From: Frankiaceae bacterium
Lineage (GTDB): Bacteria; Actinomycetota; Actinomycetes; BP-191
Direction: 5' to 3'
DNA: 64,000 nt
NCBI GenBank assembly: GCA_030840645.1
Contig: JAVEEC010000096.1
Span: 1 to 64,000, forward strand
In this document: positions 41,335 through 50,899 of the stretch, piece after piece
Position numbering within the stretch: position 1 is the first letter of the stretch
Layout: each line of letters begins with the position of its first letter
Made by a program: the position numbers and the translations under genes
Notes under the pieces: generated by a model
What the model saw: only the letters and a program-made list of their open reading frames with translations
Database searches by the model: none
Told to the model about the DNA's origin: nothing

Positions 41335-43952
41335 GCCCCTGCCTCCCGTACCCGTGACCTTCGTCGCCGCTGCTCCAGCAGCGCCGCCGCGAACGCGAAC
41401 CCCACGACCGCCATCGGCAGCTCCGGCGAGGGTGGCGCGCTGCGCGCGCGGAACTCCCGGACATCTGCCGCCTGATCGGCCGTTTGCACATCTTCCTCGC
41501 TTTCCGCCGCGGCGCCAGGCTGCGCCGCCGCGCCCGGCTGGCCGAGCGCGCCGGGCTGCGCGCCCGGGTGGGCCTGCGCCAGCGGCTGTGGCTGCGAGGC
41601 GGGCGGCGGCGGCTGCGGCGGCGCGATCGGCAGCGGCGGTGGCGGCGCGACGACGATCGCGGGCTCGGGGACCGGCGGGGCGAGGTGCGGCGCCGCCGGC
41701 GGGGCGAGCGGGTCGAGCGGCGGCACGAACGTCGTCACGACGGCGCTCCCGAAGCCGCGCGCCGGCCGGTACCGCTGGGTGCCGACGTAGTTGGCGACGA
41801 CCTGCTCGCGGTCGCTGCGGTCGATCGGCCGCGACCCGGCGGCGGGCTGCGCGGGCGTCTGGTACTCGGGGAAGTCCGCCGGGTGGTACGTCGCGCAGGC
41901 GACGCCGTCGGGACCGGTCGTGCCCGTGCCCACCTCGTGGCGGCCCGCGTAGAGCGCGACGGCCTCGCCCGCGATCGGCAGGTCCTTGCCGGCCAGCCGC
42001 AGCTCGGCGCAGACCGGTGCGCGGCCCGTGTTGGCGACGGTCGGGCTGGTCGTGACGCGGATCTTCGTCGCGAGCGCGCAGTACCCGCCGGGCACCGCGA
42101 ACGCGTACGCCGCCTTCGCGGTCGCGTCCCGGATCCAGACCGCGGGCACGTCGAACGTGGTGGTGTCGCAGGCGACCTGGTCGTTCTCCAGCCGCGATTC
42201 GGAGAACACCCGGTGGTCGAACACCGCGAGCGGCTCGCAGGACCTGCTGTACCTGACCAGCGTCGCGTCGTCCTCGTTCTGCACGTAGACGCCGCCGTCG
42301 CCGGACGCGACGACGGCGGCCGGACCCGACGAGGCACCGTCCTGGAAGCCTGGCGTGCCGCCGGTGTACTGGTACAGCAGCGCCGACGGCATCTCGCACT
42401 TCGCCGCGACGGTGCCGTGCATGTCGATCTCGAACACCGACGTCGTCATCTCGTTGACCGCGCGGAACCGGCCGAGCGCCGCGTCGAAGCTATACGACGT
42501 CGTCCGCGACCGGTGGTCGACCGGGTCGACGAACAGCTCCCGCGTCCGGAGGTCGCGCAGGTCGACCTCGAACATGGTGCTCGACTTGTCGAGCACGTAG
42601 AGGACGTGCCGGAGGGAGTCGTAGGTCAGTCCGGCGATCGTGTTGCCGATGGCGACGGTGAGGTCGGGTGCGACCCTGCCGGTCCGCGCGTCGACGCGGT
42701 GGATCGTGTCCTGCTCCGCGGCCAGCGTGTAGTAGAGGAGCTGGCCGTCGAACGCGATCGCGGCCGACTGGCCGTCGGTGTCCTCGGGCAGGGCGATCTG
42801 CGCGAGCTGCGCCATCCGGCTGCGCGGCAGCCTGGGCGCGACGATCGGCGGCGGGTCGCCGCCGGGCGGGATGTAGGGCAGGTCCTTGCCGTCCGAGCGG
42901 TACCGGTACGCCCTGCCGTCCTTCGCGCAGGTGACCAGGAACGCCGAAGGCTGCGAGTGGTCACCGGTGAGGCCGTGCGGGTCACAGCCGGGCGGCAGGC
43001 CGTCGGCCGCGGCGCGCGACGTCGTCCCGCTGTCGGCGGAACGCCGTACGGTCCCGTCCGCGACCACCATGAACGCCGTCGGGTGCCGGTGCTCGAAGAC
43101 CAGCTCGCGGACGTCGAGGCCGGCGAGCAGCGTCGTCCACGTGTCGCCGCCGTTGCTGGTGCGCTGCAGGCCCCCGGCCGTCGACGCGAGCGTGACGCTG
43201 CCGCCGCCGTCGAGCAACGACGTGTCGATGTCGTTCGCGCCCGCCGCGTTCTTGCGAACGAACGAGACGCCGCTGTCGTCGGAGAGCCAGACGCCGCCGG
43301 CGTTGGCGCTGTCGGTCCAGACGAGCGAGGTCTGGCCCGGGTCGGTGACGACGACGGTCGTGCCGAGCGCGACGGAGGCGGGGACCGGGCGCCACGACGC
43401 GCCGAAGTCGGCCGAGGTCCACATCGACGGCCCGGCCACCGGCAGGGGCACGGCGGGCGGGATGGTCCCGGGCGGGACCGCGGAGCCGCCGCTGCCGGTC
43501 GCGTACATCTGCCCTGACCCCCAGTGCAGCGCCCGGACGGTGACGCCGTCGAGGCCGGTGGCGCGCGTGTACGACTGCCCGGCGTCGGCGCTCACCAGCA
43601 GCCCGCCGCCGTCCGCCGCGGACACCGCGAGGGCGACGCGCAGGACCGGCAGGGTCGCCATGATCGGCCGGTCGACGGCCACCGGGAGCGTGATCGGCGG
43701 CGACCAGTGCAGCCCGCCGTCGCTCGTCCGGAACGCGTGCCGCGCGGTGTCGGTCGCGACCATCGTGCAGGGGTCGTCGTCGGCCTGCGCAACGGCGACC
43801 GGGCCGGTCGTGCGCGGCACCGGCACCGCGGTCCACGCGTTCAGCAGCTCGACGTCGATCGCGCACTTCGGCGCCGCGTGCCCGGGGACCGCCGGGACGG
43901 CGAACGCCACGGCGACGGCCCAGGCCAGCGCCCGGGCGTTCCGCGACCGCAT
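41331..43952 (-). CDS. Secreted propeller surface protein with proline/glutamine-rich spacer and membrane anchor
   Basis: An 873-residue protein. Signal peptide (ALAWAVAVAFAVPAVPGHA), then many BNR/sialidase-like repeats with Asp-box character (RTSDGGLHWSPP, VSADAGQSYT, SADFGASWRPV, RTSNGGDTWTT), and a second propeller-like part (LTYDSLRHVLYVLDKSS). A conserved cysteine-rich stretch follows. The last 200 residues have a Pro/Gln/Ala-rich spacer, one transmembrane helix (PMAVVGFAFAAALLEQ) and an Arg-rich tail. Architecture matches the propeller-VWA protein at 12 kb without the VWA domain. It lies 5 bases after ftsH and overlaps the subtilase gene by ATGA. Ligand unknown. Confidence 0.75.
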   Translation of the reverse strand: MRSRNARALAWAVAVAFAVPAVPGHAAPKCAIDVELLNAWTAVPVPRTTGPVAVAQADDDPCTMVATDTARHAFRTSDGGLHWSPPITLPVAVDRPIMATLPVLRVALAVSAADGGGLLVSADAGQSYTRATGLDGVTVRALHWGSGQMYATGSGGSAVPPGTIPPAVPLPVAGPSMWTSADFGASWRPVPASVALGTTVVVTDPGQTSLVWTDSANAGGVWLSDDSGVSFVRKNAAGANDIDTSLLDGGGSVTLASTAGGLQRTSNGGDTWTTLLAGLDVRELVFEHRHPTAFMVVADGTVRRSADSGTTSRAAADGLPPGCDPHGLTGDHSQPSAFLVTCAKDGRAYRYRSDGKDLPYIPPGGDPPPIVAPRLPRSRMAQLAQIALPEDTDGQSAAIAFDGQLLYYTLAAEQDTIHRVDARTGRVAPDLTVAIGNTIAGLTYDSLRHVLYVLDKSSTMFEVDLRDLRTRELFVDPVDHRSRTTSYSFDAALGRFRAVNEMTTSVFEIDMHGTVAAKCEMPSALLYQYTGGTPGFQDGASSGPAAVVASGDGGVYVQNEDDATLVRYSRSCEPLAVFDHRVFSESRLENDQVACDTTTFDVPAVWIRDATAKAAYAFAVPGGYCALATKIRVTTSPTVANTGRAPVCAELRLAGKDLPIAGEAVALYAGRHEVGTGTTGPDGVACATYHPADFPEYQTPAQPAAGSRPIDRSDREQVVANYVGTQRYRPARGFGSAVVTTFVPPLDPLAPPAAPHLAPPVPEPAIVVAPPPPLPIAPPQPPPPASQPQPLAQAHPGAQPGALGQPGAAAQPGAAAESEEDVQTADQAADVREFRARSAPPSPELPMAVVGFAFAAALLEQRRRRSRVREAGA

Positions 43953-43957
43953 CGCGG

Positions 43958-45985
43958 CTACTCCGCCGCCGTCGCGCGCCGCCGCCGCGGTGCCGTCCGG
44001 CGCGCCTCGGCGTCGACCACGCGGGCGAGGTACGGCGCGAGCGCGGCGCCCTCGACGGTCTCCGCCGCGACGAGCGCGTTCGCCAGGTCGGCGACGACCT
44101 CGCGGTGCGCGAGCACCAGGTCGCGGGCACGGGTCTCGGCCGACTCGATGAGGCCGCGGATCTCCAGGTCGAGCTGGGTCAGCGTCGCGGGCGCGACCAT
44201 CTGCATCGCCGCCATGTCGCGGCCGAGGAACACTTCGGAGTCCTTCGCCACGACGCGGACCGGGCCGATGCCGTCGGTCATGCCGTACCGCCCGGCCATC
44301 TCGCGGGCCAGCTCGGTCGCCTTCTCGATGTCCGCCTCGGCGCCGGTGCTCGCCTCGCCGAAGAACACCTCCTCCGCGCTCTTGCCGCTGATCGCGACGG
44401 CCATCTGGTCGACCATCTCGGACTTGCGCAGCAGCACCCGGTCGTCGCGGAGCAGCGCCGCGTGGCCGAGGCCGAGGCCGCGGCGGGCGATGGAGACGCG
44501 TTCGACGGCGTTCGCGTCGCGCAGCGCGGCCGCGACGACGGCGTGACCCGCCTCGTGCACCGCGACGAGCTGCTGCTCCTCGACCGTCAACGACTCGCCG
44601 GAACGCTTCGGCCCGGAGAGGACGCGTTGCACGGCCTCGTCGAGCTGCGGCATCGCGATGACGTCGTTGCCCGCGCGGACCGTGAGCAGCGCGGCCTCGT
44701 TCCACACGTTCGCCAGCTCGGCGCCGGTGAAGCCCGGAGTCCTGCGCGCCAGCGTCTCCAGGTCCACGTCGGCGGCGAGCGGGCGGTCGGCGGCGTAGAG
44801 CCGGAGGATGTCGAAGCGCCCGCTGCTGTCCGGGCGGTCGACCGTGATGTGCCTGTCGAAGCGGCCGGGCCGCAACAGCGCCGGGTCGAGGATGTCGGGG
44901 CGGTTCGTCGCGCCGATGACGACGACGCCGGACTGCGTCTGGAAGCCGTCCATCTCGACCAGCATCTGGTTCAGCGTCTGCTCGCGCTCGTCGTTGCCGC
45001 CGCCCACGCCCGCGCCGCGCTTGCGGCCCGCCGCGTCCAGCTCGTCGATGAACACGATCGCGGGGGCGTTGCGCCGCACCATCTCGAACAGGTCGCGGAC
45101 CCGCGCCGCGCCGACGCCGACGAGCGACTCCACGAACTCCGAGCCGGACAGCGAGTAGAACGGCACGCCCGCCTCGCCGGCGACGGCCCGCGCGAGCAGC
45201 GTCTTGCCGCAGCCGGGCGGGCCGAACAGCAGCACGCCCTTCGGCGGCAGCGCGCCGACCTTCTCGAACCGCGACGGGTCGCGCAGGTAGTCGACGATCT
45301 CGGCCAGCTCCACGACGGCGGTCTGGGCGCCCGCGACGTTCGCGAACGTCACCGGCGGCACGCCCTTGCGCCGCCCGCTCGCGCCCGCGCTCGACTCGAG
45401 CCCGCCGCCCGCGCGCATCTTCGAGAACTCGCTGTACTCGCGTGCCCCGCCCTCGCCGCGCCCGGCCATGAACAGCAGCCCGAACAGGTTCGCGAGCACC
45501 AGGATCGGCAGCAGGAACTGCTCGTAGAAGCCGACCGTCGCCTTGAGGCTCTGCTTCTCGAACCGGATCGGTGTCCTCCCCGCGCGCATCGCGTCGACCA
45601 GCGTGCCGGTCTGCGAGTCGCTCTTGGGGTACGACAGCCACGACGGGCCGCCGGAGCGGTCGACGATGATCCGGCTGTCGTAGTCGTTGAACACGGCCCG
45701 GTAGATGTCGCCCTTGCGGCCGAGGTCCAGCGCCTCGTCGAACGTCAGCTCCTGGCCGGCCTTCGCCGGCTGGCGGTACCGCTCGGCCGCGTACCCGCTG
45801 ACCAGCAGGCCGAGCAGCGTGAGGACGAGGCAGAGCCGGACCAGCCGCTTGCCGCGGAACCGCTTGAGCCGACGGGCGGCGAGGACCGCGCGGTCCCACG
45901 CCCCGACGGCGACCGCGCGTGCCCGACTCCGCTCTGGTGCCGCGTACGGGGTCTCGGCGGTCGGGCGTTCGGCGGTCTGGGTCAC
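43958..45985 (-). CDS. ftsH: FtsH-family membrane AAA+ zinc metalloprotease
   Basis: A 675-residue membrane protease. Two helices (LVRLCLVLTLLGLLVSGYAA and FLLPILVLANLFGLLFMAG) enclose a short outside domain. The AAA+ core has Walker A GPPGCGKT, Walker B IVFIDELDA and second-region RPGRFDR. The zinc site is HEAGHAVV, with a later Glu in the DxxxE-like helix region (TGAEADIEKATELAREM). FtsH removes membrane and regulatory proteins. The GTG at 45985 has GAGGAG upstream and is preferred over the ATG at 46036. The context, between a STAS protein and a surface protein gene, suggests a special-purpose paralogue. Confidence 0.9.
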   Translation of the reverse strand: MTQTAERPTAETPYAAPERSRARAVAVGAWDRAVLAARRLKRFRGKRLVRLCLVLTLLGLLVSGYAAERYRQPAKAGQELTFDEALDLGRKGDIYRAVFNDYDSRIIVDRSGGPSWLSYPKSDSQTGTLVDAMRAGRTPIRFEKQSLKATVGFYEQFLLPILVLANLFGLLFMAGRGEGGAREYSEFSKMRAGGGLESSAGASGRRKGVPPVTFANVAGAQTAVVELAEIVDYLRDPSRFEKVGALPPKGVLLFGPPGCGKTLLARAVAGEAGVPFYSLSGSEFVESLVGVGAARVRDLFEMVRRNAPAIVFIDELDAAGRKRGAGVGGGNDEREQTLNQMLVEMDGFQTQSGVVVIGATNRPDILDPALLRPGRFDRHITVDRPDSSGRFDILRLYAADRPLAADVDLETLARRTPGFTGAELANVWNEAALLTVRAGNDVIAMPQLDEAVQRVLSGPKRSGESLTVEEQQLVAVHEAGHAVVAAALRDANAVERVSIARRGLGLGHAALLRDDRVLLRKSEMVDQMAVAISGKSAEEVFFGEASTGAEADIEKATELAREMAGRYGMTDGIGPVRVVAKDSEVFLGRDMAAMQMVAPATLTQLDLEIRGLIESAETRARDLVLAHREVVADLANALVAAETVEGAALAPYLARVVDAEARRTAPRRRRATAAE

Positions 45986-46063
45986 GCCTGCTCCTCGCGA
46001 GTCGGGAGGCGTCGCGTGGCGGCCTCGTGACACCAAGAGCCACCGCGTGCTCGCGAGGTTCGG

Positions 46064-46402
46064 TCAGCCGGGCCCGACCGCGAGCGCGTCCTCCAGCGAG
46101 TCGTAGACGTCGATGACGGTGTCGACCTGCACCAGGCGCAGGGCGTTGCGGACGATCGGCTGCGGGCGGGCGAGGACGAGCGTGCTGCCCGCGACCCGCG
46201 CCCGGTTGCACGCGCCGACGAGCACGCCGAGCCCGGTCGAGTCCATGAACGGCACCGCGTCGAGGTCGATCACGATGCTCGGCGACTCGGTGAGCGCCTC
46301 GGTGAGCAGGTGGCGCAACGCCGGGGCGGTGGCGACGTCGACCTCGCCGTTGACGGCCAGCACCACGTGCCGGCCACTGCGTGCGGTCTCGATCGCGAAC
46401 AC
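46064..46402 (-). CDS. STAS-domain anti-sigma factor antagonist
   Basis: A 112-residue single-domain protein of the SpoIIAA/RsbV type. The strand pair RHVVLAVNGEVDVATAP and the phosphorylatable serine in PFMDSTGLGVLVGA are diagnostic. Such proteins release a sigma factor by binding its anti-sigma kinase when unphosphorylated. No anti-sigma kinase gene is next to it. A SpoIIE-type phosphatase at 54-56 kb could in principle act on it. GTG start with a GGCGGGGG stretch upstream. Confidence 0.85.
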   Translation of the reverse strand: MFAIETARSGRHVVLAVNGEVDVATAPALRHLLTEALTESPSIVIDLDAVPFMDSTGLGVLVGACNRARVAGSTLVLARPQPIVRNALRLVQVDTVIDVYDSLEDALAVGPG

Positions 46403-46411
46403 CCCCGCCTG

Positions 46412-46663
46412 CTACCCCGCGTCGCGGGGTTCCGACCCATCCGGCGCGAGGGCCGGTCTGGCCGGCGGCGTCCAGCCGAGCTCGACCAGCGCGCCGTGGA
46501 ACGTGAGCCGCGCCAGCGTCGCCCGGTCGGCCAGCTCCATGACCTCCGTCAGGTCACTGCTGTCGCGGGCCGCGGACGCCAGCTCGTCAGTCGCCGCGAG
46601 CCAGCCGCGGACGGCGCCGCGGAGGCGCTCCTCCTGCTGCTCGGTCATGCCGTTGCGGACCAT
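46412..46663 (-). CDS. Small helical protein of unknown function
   Basis: An 83-residue, mainly helical acidic protein (EQQEERLRGAVRGWLAATDEL, SSDLTEVMELADRATLARL) with a loose proline-rich end. The ATG has GAGGTGA upstream. It precedes the STAS gene by 9 bases and so is likely co-transcribed with it and possibly with ftsH. It may be a regulatory partner; no family is recognised. A GTG at 46669 is an alternative start. Confidence 0.55.
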   Translation of the reverse strand: MVRNGMTEQQEERLRGAVRGWLAATDELASAARDSSDLTEVMELADRATLARLTFHGALVELGWTPPARPALAPDGSEPRDAG

Positions 46664-46775
46664 GCTCACCTCGTCTCGACCTGTCCCGACGAGCCGAATC
46701 CAAGCATGTTCGGCGGTCCGCGCGGTGTCACCTCGCCGCGCCGATCCCCGCGGCGACTCGCGGGGGCGGGTCGGG

Positions 46776-48023
46776 CTACCCCAGCCAGGTGGCGATCTGG
46801 GCGACGGCCGTCGCCTCCCAGGCCAGCTTGAGGTGGTTGTCGGAGAGCACGGTGGTCACGCCGCCGACGGTGCCGATGCCGGTCGTGCTCTCGCAGGACG
46901 CGCGGAACAGCAGGCCGTCGGAGGGCCCGGTGTTCTCGTTGTAGACGCCGGGGATGTCGGGGTAGCCGCCGCAGAGGAGGTACGTCGTCACGGCGGCCGG
47001 CACGCCCGCGGTACGGATGGTGTCCACGAGCGAGCCCTGGTCGATCGCGGCCTGGACGCCGGGGGAGTACGACGTCGCGCCCCAGCCGCCGTAGTACACG
47101 GTGAACCAGTCCTGCTGCGACCCGTCGAGGGCGTACGTGCCGTCCCAGCGCTTCAGCATCTGCCGCTGCCCCGGGTACGTGTTGTTCGCGCCGGTGCCGG
47201 TGAACGACAGCTCCGGGTGGTCGTAGAGCAGCGAGAAGCACATGTACGTCGACACGGCCGCGGGCGCGTTCAGCGCGCCGCCGCACTCCGGCCAGACGCT
47301 GACGTCGCCCGCGGTGCCGTGCCGCCACGACCAGTCGATGCCGTTGTTCGCGTTGCCGAGCAGCAGCAGCTTGCGGACGTCGTTCTGGTACGCGCGGCCC
47401 CACGCCGGCTTCACCGAGGAGGCGTACATCCGCGCCGGGAAGCCGCCCTTCGACCAGCCGATCAGGTCGACCTTCGCGACGGCGAGCTTCGCCTTGATGA
47501 CCGCGATCGCGTCCGAGACGAGCTGCGCCTGGTAGTAGTTGTCGCCCTGCTTGTGCGGGAAGTTGATCGCGAACACCTTGTAGCCGCGGGCGTCGAGGTA
47601 CTGCATCAGACCCGTTGTGGGGCAGCCGTTCCACGAGCCGCAGCCGAAGCCGCCGGCCTCGTTCGGGTTGGCCCAGGCGCGGTCGGCGTTGTCGTTCGCG
47701 CCGTGGACGAGCAGCACCGGCGTCGCCTTCGTGCCGGTCGACCAGTGCGGCGCGTGATACAGCAGGAACGCGTTGGAACGCGGTCTGGCGACGTTGCCGA
47801 AGAACGTCTTGCGCTGCCCCTCCTGGTCGCCCCGCCCGTCCGGCGGGTACGCCTCCGTCGGCAGGTTCGCGTCGGTGTCGTGGTAGCGCTCGACCCGCGT
47901 CCAGCCGTTGAGGATGCCGGTCGTGTACGTCGCGTCGAGGACGTACGTGCCGACGGCATGGGCGGGAGCGGGGACGAGGGTCGCGGCGACGAGGACGAGG
48001 GGGAGCAGGCGGGAGCGGCGCAT
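46776..48023 (-). CDS. Secreted alpha/beta-hydrolase (lipase-like)
   Basis: A 415-residue exported hydrolase. Signal peptide LLPLVLVAATLVPAPAHA. The oxyanion segment is PVLLVHGANDN, and the nucleophile elbow is DLIGWSKGGFPARM, a GxSxG motif. A histidine in SDNHLKLAWEA near the C-terminus is a fair candidate for the third triad residue. Several cysteine pairs (FGCGSWNGCP, WPECGG, YLLCGG) point to disulfides. It resembles secreted triacylglycerol lipases. It stands alone and is divergent from thrS across 172 bases. Confidence 0.85.
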   Translation of the reverse strand: MRRSRLLPLVLVAATLVPAPAHAVGTYVLDATYTTGILNGWTRVERYHDTDANLPTEAYPPDGRGDQEGQRKTFFGNVARPRSNAFLLYHAPHWSTGTKATPVLLVHGANDNADRAWANPNEAGGFGCGSWNGCPTTGLMQYLDARGYKVFAINFPHKQGDNYYQAQLVSDAIAVIKAKLAVAKVDLIGWSKGGFPARMYASSVKPAWGRAYQNDVRKLLLLGNANNGIDWSWRHGTAGDVSVWPECGGALNAPAAVSTYMCFSLLYDHPELSFTGTGANNTYPGQRQMLKRWDGTYALDGSQQDWFTVYYGGWGATSYSPGVQAAIDQGSLVDTIRTAGVPAAVTTYLLCGGYPDIPGVYNENTGPSDGLLFRASCESTTGIGTVGGVTTVLSDNHLKLAWEATAVAQIATWLG

Positions 48024-48152
48024 CGAGGCTCGCAGGGGGCGCGGGCCGGCGCCGTTGCCGGCCGGGTGCTACCGGTTCTATTGCCGTGCCGCCCCGCGCG
48101 GCTATGGAGATGCCACGAAGAAACCCGGTCCCGCCCGTCGTATCCGCGCCGT

Positions 48153-48158
48153 TAGGAT
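48153..48158 (+). promoter_or_regulatory. -10 box of thrS
   Basis: TAGGAT lies 37 bases before the thrS GTG, in the 172-base divergent region. The leader has AAGGAG for ribosome binding. No T-box was recognised, and no clear -10 for the opposite lipase gene was found. Confidence 0.45.
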
Positions 48159-48195
48159 CGCGCGGACCAGCCGATGACGAAGGAGCACCCCTACC

Positions 48196-50172
48196 GTGGC
48201 CGACATCCGCCTGACCCTCGACGGCTCGCCCCTCGTGGCGCCCGAGGGCACGAAGGCCGGTGGCGCGCTCAAGGAGGCGGGCGTCAAGGCCATCGCCGTC
48301 CGCGACAACCGCGGCGACCTGCACGACCTGAGCTGGACCGTCGAGGACGGCGCGGTCCTCTCGTCGATCCCGATGGCGAGCGACGAGGGGCGCGAGGTGC
48401 TGCGGCACTCGGCCGCGCACGTCATGGCGCAGGCGGTCACCGCGCTGTTCCCGGACGCGAAGTTCGCGATCGGCCCGCCGGTGCAGGACGGCTTCTACTA
48501 CGACTTCGACGTCGAGCGGCCGTTCACCCCGGAGGACGTCGAACGCATCGAGGCGAAGATGCGCGAGATCGTCGCCGCCAACCAGCGCTTCCACCGCCGG
48601 GTCGTCTCGCGTGAGGAGGCGGAGGCGCTGTTCCGGGACCAGCCGTACAAGCTGGAGATCATCGAGCGCGCTGCCGCCGGCACCGTCGAGGGCGAGGAGA
48701 CCGTCGACGCGGCGGGGCCGGAGATCACCGTCTACGACAACGACGGCGGCTTCGTCGACCTCTGCCGCGGCCCGCACCTGCCCAACACCAAGGCGATCCC
48801 CGCGTTCAGGCTGATGCGCACCGCCGCGGCCTACTGGCGCGGTGACGAGAAGAACAAGCAGCTGCAACGCATCTACGGCACCGCCTGGGAGTCGAAGGAC
48901 GCGCTCGCCGAGCATCTCAACAGGCTGGAGGAAGCGGAGAAGCGCGACCACCGCAGGCTCGGCGCGGACCTCGACCTGTTCTCGTTCCCCGAGGAGATCG
49001 GCAGCGGGCTCGCTGTCTTCCACCCCAAGGGCGGGATCATCCGGCGGGTCATGGAGGACTACTCGCGCAAGCGGCACGAGGAGGCGGGGTACGACTTCGT
49101 GAGCACCCCGCACATCAGCAAGGGGACGCTGTTCGAGACCTCGGGGCACCTCCCCTGGTACGCCGAGAGCATGTTCCCGCCCATGGACGTCGAGGGCACC
49201 AAGTACTACCTCAAGCCGATGAACTGCCCGTTCCACATCCTCATCTACCGGTCCCGCGGGCGGTCGTACCGCGAGCTGCCGCTGCGCCTGTTCGAGTTCG
49301 GGGCGGTGTACCGGTACGAGAAGTCCGGCGTCGTCCACGGCCTCACCCGGGTCCGCGGCCTGACCATGGACGACGCGCACATCTTCTGCGCCAAGGAGCA
49401 GATGGCCGGCGAGCTGAAGAACCTCCTCGGCTTCGTCCTCGACCTGCTCCGCGACTACGGCCTCACCGACTTCTACCTGGAGCTGTCGACCCGCGACGAC
49501 TCGCCGAAGTTCGTCGGCGAGCCGGCCGAGTGGGAGGAGGCCACCGAGGCGCTGCGCGAGGCCGCCGTCGAGTCCGGCCTGGAGCTGGTGCCCGACCCGG
49601 GTGGGGCGGCGTTCTACGGCCCGAAGATCAGCGTCCAGGCGCGCGACGCCATCGGCCGCACCTGGCAGATGTCGACCATCCAGGTCGACTTCCAGATGCC
49701 GCAACGGTTCGGCATGGAGTACCAGTCCAGCGCCAACACCCGCGACCGGCCGGTGATGATCCACCGCGCGCTGTTCGGCTCGGTCGAGCGGTTCTTCGGC
49801 GTGCTGACCGAGCACTACGCGGGCGCGTTCCCGCCGTGGCTCTCGCCGGTGCAGGCGCTCGGCATCCCCATCGCCGAACGCCACGAGGTCTACCTCGACG
49901 GCGTCGTCGCCAAGCTGCGCGCGGCCGGGCTGCGGGCCGAGGTCGACGCGTCGGACGAGCGGATGCAGAACAAGATCCGCCGCGCCCAGGAGCAGAAGGT
50001 CCCGTTCATGCTCGTGGCGGGGGACAGGGACGTCGAGGCGGGGGCGGTGTCGTTCCGCTACCGCAACGGCGACGAGCGGCGCGGCGTCCCCGTCGACGAG
50101 GCGGTCGCCGAGATCGCGGCGGTCGTCGAGCAGCGCCTCGTCGACCCGGCGGCGTTGCGCCCGGCCGAATGA
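48196..50172 (+). CDS. thrS: Threonine--tRNA ligase
   Basis: A 658-residue class II aminoacyl-tRNA synthetase. Domains in order are TGS (1-60), the editing domain ([12 protein letters not shown] with its histidines, and [10 protein letters not shown]), the catalytic core with motif 2 ([13 protein letters not shown]) and motif 3 ([17 protein letters not shown]), and the anticodon-binding end ([16 protein letters not shown]). The zinc-binding cysteine is in PMNCPFHI. The GTG has AAGGAG upstream. The HIT gene starts in its stop (ATGA), as in mycobacteria. Confidence 0.95.
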   Translation: MADIRLTLDGSPLVAPEGTKAGGALKEAGVKAIAVRDNRGDLHDLSWTVEDGAVLSSIPMASDEGREVLRHSAAHVMAQAVTALFPDAKFAIGPPVQDGFYYDFDVERPFTPEDVERIEAKMREIVAANQRFHRRVVSREEAEALFRDQPYKLEIIERAAAGTVEGEETVDAAGPEITVYDNDGGFVDLCRGPHLPNTKAIPAFRLMRTAAAYWRGDEKNKQLQRIYGTAWESKDALAEHLNRLEEAEKRDHRRLGADLDLFSFPEEIGSGLAVFHPKGGIIRRVMEDYSRKRHEEAGYDFVSTPHISKGTLFETSGHLPWYAESMFPPMDVEGTKYYLKPMNCPFHILIYRSRGRSYRELPLRLFEFGAVYRYEKSGVVHGLTRVRGLTMDDAHIFCAKEQMAGELKNLLGFVLDLLRDYGLTDFYLELSTRDDSPKFVGEPAEWEEATEALREAAVESGLELVPDPGGAAFYGPKISVQARDAIGRTWQMSTIQVDFQMPQRFGMEYQSSANTRDRPVMIHRALFGSVERFFGVLTEHYAGAFPPWLSPVQALGIPIAERHEVYLDGVVAKLRAAGLRAEVDASDERMQNKIRRAQEQKVPFMLVAGDRDVEAGAVSFRYRNGDERRGVPVDEAVAEIAAVVEQRLVDPAALRPAE

Positions 50173-50705
50173 CCTCACCGACAGAGCAGGACGGCGCCGG
50201 CGACCCGGACGCGTTCCAGCGGCTCTGGGCGCCGGACCGGCTCGCGTACGTCACCGGGGACAAGGGCGAGGGGTGCGCGTTCTGCCGGGTGCCGTCGCTC
50301 TCCGACGAGGACGGGCTGGTGCTGCGGCGCGGGGCGACGGCGTACGCCGTCCTCAACCTGTACCCGTACAACCCCGGCCACCTGATGCTGGTGCCGTACC
50401 GCCACGTCGCCGACTACGCCGCGCTGACGACCGTCGAGGTCGCGGAGATCGGCGCGCTGGCCCAGCAGGCGCTGACCGCGCTGCGTTCCGCGTCGGGGGC
50501 GCAGGGGTTCAACGTCGGCCTCAACCTCGGCTCGGTCGCGGGCGCTGGGATCGCCGACCACCTGCACCAGCACGTCGTTCCGCGGTGGGGCGGCGACACG
50601 AACTTCATGCCCGTGGTCGGCCGGACCCGCGTGCTCCCGCAGCTGCTCGGCCAGACCCGCGCGATGCTCGCCGCGGCCTGGCCGGAGCCCCCGCTCGTTC
50701 TGTGA
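50169..50705 (+). CDS. HIT-family hydrolase, AP4A phosphorylase-like
   Basis: A 178-residue histidine-triad protein. The motif is [11 protein letters not shown], and the nucleotide-side N-terminus is CAFCRVPS and [19 protein letters not shown]. In Mycobacterium tuberculosis the gene after thrS (Rv2613c) is an AP4A phosphorylase, and position and length agree. Its ATG overlaps the thrS stop. In mycobacteria pgsA follows directly; here two minus-strand genes and a SpoIIE-like gene intervene. Confidence 0.9.
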   Translation: MTSPTEQDGAGDPDAFQRLWAPDRLAYVTGDKGEGCAFCRVPSLSDEDGLVLRRGATAYAVLNLYPYNPGHLMLVPYRHVADYAALTTVEVAEIGALAQQALTALRSASGAQGFNVGLNLGSVAGAGIADHLHQHVVPRWGGDTNFMPVVGRTRVLPQLLGQTRAMLAAAWPEPPLVL

Positions 50706-50842
50706 AGATCACTAGCCCGAAGATGGCCCGAACGGGTCATGGCGAACGTCCCGGTGGGAGTCGGAGACTCTGCCTACCACGGCGGCTCCGACCCCGGACG
50801 AGTGTTGTAGGGACGCTCGCAGCGGAGGGGCCGTCGGAGAGA

Positions 50843-50889
50843 CAAGAGGGCCGGCCGGAGCATCCCCCCGCTTCCCGCCGGTCCTCTTG
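50843..50889. terminator. Convergent terminator between the HIT gene and a minus-strand membrane protein gene
   Basis: A 13-base-pair stem with one G-T pair (CAAGAGG..CCGGC with its partner) encloses a 21-base loop. It lies 137 bases after the HIT stop and 10 bases after the end of the opposing gene. The rest of 50706-50842 shows nothing supported. Confidence 0.6.
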
Positions 50890-50899
50890 GCGTCCGGCC

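Noticed and set aside
43958-45985. FtsH as the sole essential housekeeping copy
   Set aside because: Its neighbours are not those usual for the main ftsH (folE, tilS, hpt), so I treat it as a probable paralogue; this remains unproven.
41331-46211. Single 1626-residue minus-strand frame covering FtsH and the propeller protein
   Set aside because: Only the part from 43952 down codes for a sensible protein with a signal peptide. The upper part is an Arg-rich shadow of ftsH in another frame.
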